From: Curvibacter lanceolatus ATCC 14669
Lineage (GTDB): Bacteria; Pseudomonadota; Gammaproteobacteria; Burkholderiales; Burkholderiaceae_C
Length of the DNA stretch: 64,000 nt
Direction: 5' to 3'
NCBI RefSeq assembly: GCF_000381265.1
Contig: NZ_KB906258.1
Coordinates: 1 to 64,000, forward strand
Shown here: piece after piece, positions 60,854-64,000 of the stretch
How the letters are laid out: each line of letters opens with the position of its first letter
Numbering within the stretch: position 1 is the first letter of the stretch
Made by a program: the position numbers and the translations under genes
The notes under the pieces: model-generated
The model's input: the letters and a program-made list of their open reading frames with translations, nothing else
Told to the model about the DNA's origin: nothing
The model's database searches: none

Positions 60854-62419
60854 TCAGCGGTTCATGAATTCAGGAGACGACAACAAGAAGGTGTTCCATT
60901 CCTGCGGCGAGCTGGCCTGCTCCAGGGCCTGCCGGGTGCGCGGGCTCAGGCTGGGCGCCAGGCCCTGGTGGTACAGCGCGTTCGACAGCTGGGGAAAGGC
61001 CGGTTGCTCGACCGGGGGTGTGGCCTCGGTCTTGAACAAGCCGGCCGGCCCCGAGCCGATGGCCCGGGCCACCTCGAAGCGGGTGCTCATCTGCCCCGCG
61101 CTGGACCAAGCCGCAGCCTCCAACGGGTAGCCGTCGGGCGTGCTGCGGCCGTACAAGGGCTCACCCAGGCGGTTGATCCAGTTCAGCACCGGGTTGGGGT
61201 TGAGGATGACGCGCCCGTCATAGGCCAGGCGCACGCCGGCCAGCACGTAGTGCACCGGGTCGCGGAACAGCGTGCCCAGCGAGGCCGCGAACTCCGGGCT
61301 GGAGAACAGCGCATTCAGCGTGGCCGCGATGTCGCCATCGCTGCGCTGGAAAGCCGCAGCCACCCGGTCCACCAGGCCGGGCGCCGGGGTGTCAGACACC
61401 CAGAACAGAACCAACTTGCGGGCCACGAAGCGCGCGGTGGACGGGTGCCGGGCCAGCCGGTCGAGCGCCGCCTCGACGCGGGCCAGGCCCCGCCCGGGCA
61501 GGGGTTGGCCCAGCAGCGACTGCGGGCTGTCATCGTGGCGACGCGGGTTGAACTCGAACAGGCCCCGGCGCACATACTGCCCCTGCAGGGCGGGTGGCAA
61601 CTGGGGCGGCGGCGCGTCGGGCGGGTTGACCACGCCCAGGCCGCTCAGCACCCGCGCCAGGGCCTGCACGTCTTGTTGAGAATAGCCCCCGCCCACGCCC
61701 AGGGTGTGCAGCTCCATCAGCTCGCGGGCGTAGTTCTCGTTGAGGCGGCCCGCCGCGTTGTGCTCGTTGTCCAGGTAGCGCAGCATGGCGGGGTGGTAGA
61801 CCGTGGCCCCCAGCAGATCGCGAAACCGGCCCAGGGCGTGGGGGCGAACGGCCTGATCCTCGAAATCCGGGATCAGCGCCCGCAGATTGCCCTTGTAGAG
61901 GTGCAGGCTGAAATGGTTCATCCAGAACCAGACCATCTGCTCCTGCACCTGCTGGGGTGAATACAGGGCGCGCAGCACGAAGCGCTGGGCCGATTCGCGC
62001 CCCTGGCGGTTCAACTCCTGCTGGTAGGCCTGCTGGGCGGCCTTCTTGGCCTCATCGTCCTTCAAGGCATCGGCGGCACGCCGCTGCGCCTCCAAGGCCA
62101 CCACGCGGGCCACCAAGGGCTCACGGGTGATGGTCATGGCCTCGATCTGGGCCTGGGCCTCGGGCGGCAAAGGCACGCCCGGCTGTGCCTTGAGCTGCTG
62201 CGCCAGCCAGCGCGACAAGCCCTGAGCGGCCAGTTGACGCGCCGCCTCGGGCGTGGCGCCCCAGGTCAGTCGGTTGAGCCAGCGCACCTGGGCCGCCGCG
62301 CTATCGGCCTGGCCATCGCGGGGGCCGCCTTCAGCGCCCGGCAGGCTGGCGCAGCCCGCCAAGCCCAGGCAGGCGCCGGCGGCAGAGCCGGCGAGCAGGT
62401 GTCGACGCATCAGATCCAT
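60854..62419 (-). CDS. DUF1800 protein with exported/lipoprotein signal
   Basis: A 521-residue protein starting MDLMRRHLLAGSAAGACLGLAGCAS, giving a Tat-like RR and a lipobox LAGC. DUF1800 marks are WLNRLTWGATPEAARQLAAQGLSRWLAQQL, QMVWFWMNHFSLH, NENYARELMELHTLGVGGGYSQQDVQALARVLSG, FNPRRHD, and TARFVARKLVLFW. The function of the family is unknown; it nearly always sits with DUF1501, as here. A later ATG (62410) is possible. Confidence 0.9.
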   Translation of the reverse strand: MDLMRRHLLAGSAAGACLGLAGCASLPGAEGGPRDGQADSAAAQVRWLNRLTWGATPEAARQLAAQGLSRWLAQQLKAQPGVPLPPEAQAQIEAMTITREPLVARVVALEAQRRAADALKDDEAKKAAQQAYQQELNRQGRESAQRFVLRALYSPQQVQEQMVWFWMNHFSLHLYKGNLRALIPDFEDQAVRPHALGRFRDLLGATVYHPAMLRYLDNEHNAAGRLNENYARELMELHTLGVGGGYSQQDVQALARVLSGLGVVNPPDAPPPQLPPALQGQYVRRGLFEFNPRRHDDSPQSLLGQPLPGRGLARVEAALDRLARHPSTARFVARKLVLFWVSDTPAPGLVDRVAAAFQRSDGDIAATLNALFSSPEFAASLGTLFRDPVHYVLAGVRLAYDGRVILNPNPVLNWINRLGEPLYGRSTPDGYPLEAAAWSSAGQMSTRFEVARAIGSGPAGLFKTEATPPVEQPAFPQLSNALYHQGLAPSLSPRTRQALEQASSPQEWNTFLLSSPEFMNR

Positions 62420-62555
62420 GATGGGTTTCCCGGTTGAGCGCCAGGCGCACGTGCCAGCCAAGAGGCCAGCCCGTCACCCGAGGTGAACTCGCAACGACCC
62501 GCGGCAGGCTGGCGTTGACAAACGGATGGTAAAGACCGCCAGCGCCGACCAACCC

Positions 62556-63197
62556 CTACTGCTGCACCACATCCGCCCCCTTGGGGGGCTTGAACTGAAA
62601 GGTGTCGGCCGGCAGGCTGGGGTTGGCCTGAAAACCAGTGAAGCTCAGCACCGAGCGCTGGCCGAAGCTGTCCAGGATGTCGAGGGTGGCCAGCTGCTCG
62701 CCCTTGAAACCGATCTTCACGCTCTGGATCTGACCATCGCGCGACTTGGGCAGGGCCTGCACCCACTGCTGGCCGTCCTGCTCGGGCAAGGCACTGAGCT
62801 TGAACTCGGCCTCCAGCGACTTGAGGTCGGGCGCCGAGGCCAGCAAGGCGGCCGGGGTGGAGCCCAGCACCTGCGACTGCTTGCGCGCGGTGACCTGGTT
62901 CAGGTCCACGTCGTACAGCCAAACGGTCTGGCCGTCTGCCACCAGTTGCTGCTCGAAAGGCTTGCGGTAGTCGAAACGGAAGCGCGAGGGGCGCAGAAAT
63001 TCAAACACGCCGCTGGAGCTCTTGCTGCGCGCCACCTGCCCTTCGCGTGCCGGCGCCGTCACCACCTGGGTGAACTCGGCCTTGCCGCTGCGGGTGCCTT
63101 TGACAAAGGTCTCCAGGGCGTCCAGGCCAGTGGCCAAGGCGGGCCCGGCCAGGCTCAAACCCAGCCCCAGGGCCAGCAGATGTTGTCGAAACTTCAT
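62556..63197 (-). CDS. lolA: Outer-membrane lipoprotein carrier LolA
   Basis: A 213-residue periplasmic chaperone that carries lipoproteins from LolCDE to LolB. Signal peptide QHLLALGLGLSLAGPALA; then LDALETFVKGTRSGKAEFTQVV, SSGVFEFLRPSRFRFDYRKPFEQQLVADGQTVWLYDVDLNQVT and the C-terminal LSFTGFQANPSLPADTFQFKPPKGADVV. It follows ftsK directly (10 bases), the conserved order. Confidence 0.94.
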   Translation of the reverse strand: MKFRQHLLALGLGLSLAGPALATGLDALETFVKGTRSGKAEFTQVVTAPAREGQVARSKSSSGVFEFLRPSRFRFDYRKPFEQQLVADGQTVWLYDVDLNQVTARKQSQVLGSTPAALLASAPDLKSLEAEFKLSALPEQDGQQWVQALPKSRDGQIQSVKIGFKGEQLATLDILDSFGQRSVLSFTGFQANPSLPADTFQFKPPKGADVVQQ

Positions 63198-63207
63198 GGG
63201 CTCACTC

Positions 63208-64000
63208 TCATTCGTTGCGCGCGGGCACCAGCACCTCGCGCTGGCCGCTGGAAGTGAGGGCACTCACCAGTCCGGCTTTTTCCATGTCTTCGAGCAGGCG
63301 GGCCGAGCGGTTGTAACCGATGCGCAGTTTGCGCTGCACATACGAGATGCTGGCCTTGCGGTCTTTCAGCACCACCTCGACGGCCTGGTCGTACATCGGG
63401 TCTTTCTCGCCGCCCTCGCCGCCGCCCTCGCCACCCGGGCCGTCGTCCCCGTCCACGGTACCGCCTTCGAGCACGCCTTCGATGTAATCGGGCTCGCCCT
63501 GGCTTTTCAGGTAGCTGACCACGCGGTGCACCTCTTCATCGCTGACGAAGGCGCCGTGCACCCGCACCGGGAAGCCGGTGCCGCTGGGCATGTAAAGCAT
63601 GTCGCCCATGCCCAGCAGGGCCTCGGCCCCCATCTGGTCGAGGATGGTGCGGCTGTCGATCTTGCTGCTCACCTGGAAGGCGATGCGGGTCGGGATGTTG
63701 GCCTTGATCAGGCCGGTGATCACGTCCACGCTGGGGCGCTGGGTGGCCAGGATCAGGTGGATGCCGGCGGCACGGGCCTTCTGGGCCAGACGGGCGATCA
63801 GCTCTTCGATCTTCTTGCCCACCACCATCATCAGGTCGGCCAGCTCGTCGATCACCACCACGATGTGGGGCAGGCGCTGCAGCGGCTCCGGGCTCTCGGG
63901 GGTCAGGCTGAAGGGGTTGTAGATGAACTCTTCGCGCGCCTTGGCCTCATCGATCTTGGTGTTGTAGCCCGCCAGGTTGCGCACGCCCAGCTTGCTCATC
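63208..64000 (-). CDS. ftsK: DNA translocase FtsK, C-terminal part (cut by right edge)
   Basis: The visible 263 residues include the end of the RecA-like motor ([65 protein letters not shown], with Walker [11 protein letters not shown]), an acidic Gly/Glu linker (about [11 protein letters not shown]) and the gamma winged helix ([31 protein letters not shown]) that reads KOPS sequences and activates XerD. The start is outside the window. FtsK pumps chromosome ends during division. Confidence 0.96.
   Translation of the reverse strand, partial: MSKLGVRNLAGYNTKIDEAKAREEFIYNPFSLTPESPEPLQRLPHIVVVIDELADLMMVVGKKIEELIARLAQKARAAGIHLILATQRPSVDVITGLIKANIPTRIAFQVSSKIDSRTILDQMGAEALLGMGDMLYMPSGTGFPVRVHGAFVSDEEVHRVVSYLKSQGEPDYIEGVLEGGTVDGDDGPGGEGGGEGGEKDPMYDQAVEVVLKDRKASISYVQRKLRIGYNRSARLLEDMEKAGLVSALTSSGQREVLVPARNE

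Noticed and set aside
59585-61960. 791-codon plus-strand ORF opposite the DUF1501/DUF1800 genes
   Set aside because: Antisense frame spanning two genes; Gln/Gly/Ala-rich with no domain.

Overview
The window is GC-rich chromosomal DNA from a betaproteobacterium of the order Burkholderiales, most like the Comamonadaceae and their neighbours. This rests on gene content and order: ftsK-lolA-(insert)-rarA, purM divergent from an AI-2E family permease gene followed by hda, a HAD hydrolase gene, pcnB and folK, rpsT divergent from murJ, a DUF3579 gene divergent from argDF, a Bug-type (TctC) binding protein, and a LysR gene divergent from gcdH. Species-level assignment is not possible from sequence reading alone.

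Layout. 1-1.1 kb: an IS3-type transposase OrfA runs off the left edge, next to a tyrosine-integrase remnant and a poorly preserved exported-protein ORF. 1.1-12 kb: a signalling and accessory block with two chemoreceptors (1115-2908, 8885-10462), an OmpR-type two-component system (3717-5868), a pair of AT-rich genes of unknown function (6223-6865), two exported proteins (nitroreductase-like and DUF1569), a membrane GGDEF protein and a candidate small RNA (about 11881-11947). 12-16 kb: a solo ParB-like protein, a DUF2889 protein, a tiny basic protein, an exported intradiol dioxygenase and a duplicated element with DnaA-box-like sequences. 15.7-21.1 kb: glutarate/acyl-CoA metabolism (a LysR gene with a frame break, gcdH, a CaiB-type CoA transferase, an acyl-CoA ligase). 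21.3-25.6 kb: PPK2, TerC, an epimerase-like protein and a ferredoxin-type reductase. 25.8-26.8 kb: a likely HTH-nucleotidyltransferase/HEPN module with palindromes in its promoter.

26.9-34.2 kb: an Asr-like His-rich exported protein, a Bug-type binding protein, then housekeeping genes (folK, pcnB, HAD phosphatase, hda, AI-2E permease, purM). 34.2-38.1 kb: a MarR/EamA divergent pair with two operator-like palindromes, and an overlapping isochorismatase/DJ-1/GlxA operon. 38.1-45.7 kb: SirB1-like, murJ, rpsT, an MscS-type channel, DUF3579, argD, argF and a YkgJ-type protein. 45.7-50.7 kb: feoAB plus a small Cys-rich membrane protein under a Fur-box-like site, kynB-kynA for tryptophan breakdown, and a solo ParA. 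50.8-52.5 kb: pit and its DUF47/PhoU-like partner, with a Pho-box-like site. 53.1-56.7 kb: livFGMH (without a binding-protein gene). 57.2-64 kb: rarA, a block of exported proteins (alpha/beta hydrolase, DUF1501, DUF1800), lolA, and the 3' part of ftsK cut by the right edge.

How the genes connect: iron (Fur/feo), phosphate (Pho-like sites near pit and ppk2), amino-acid uptake and turnover (liv, arg, kyn), lysine/glutarate degradation (gcdH with CoA transferase), envelope biogenesis (murJ, lolA) and chromosome maintenance (hda, rarA, ftsK). The least explained parts are the AT-rich gene pair, the HTH-MNT/HEPN module, the candidate small RNA, the solo ParA with a perfect 9-bp inverted repeat just before its start codon, and the promoter/terminator arrangement ahead of livH. 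No rRNA, tRNA or CRISPR array was recognised. All statements on homology come from motif recognition, not from database searches.
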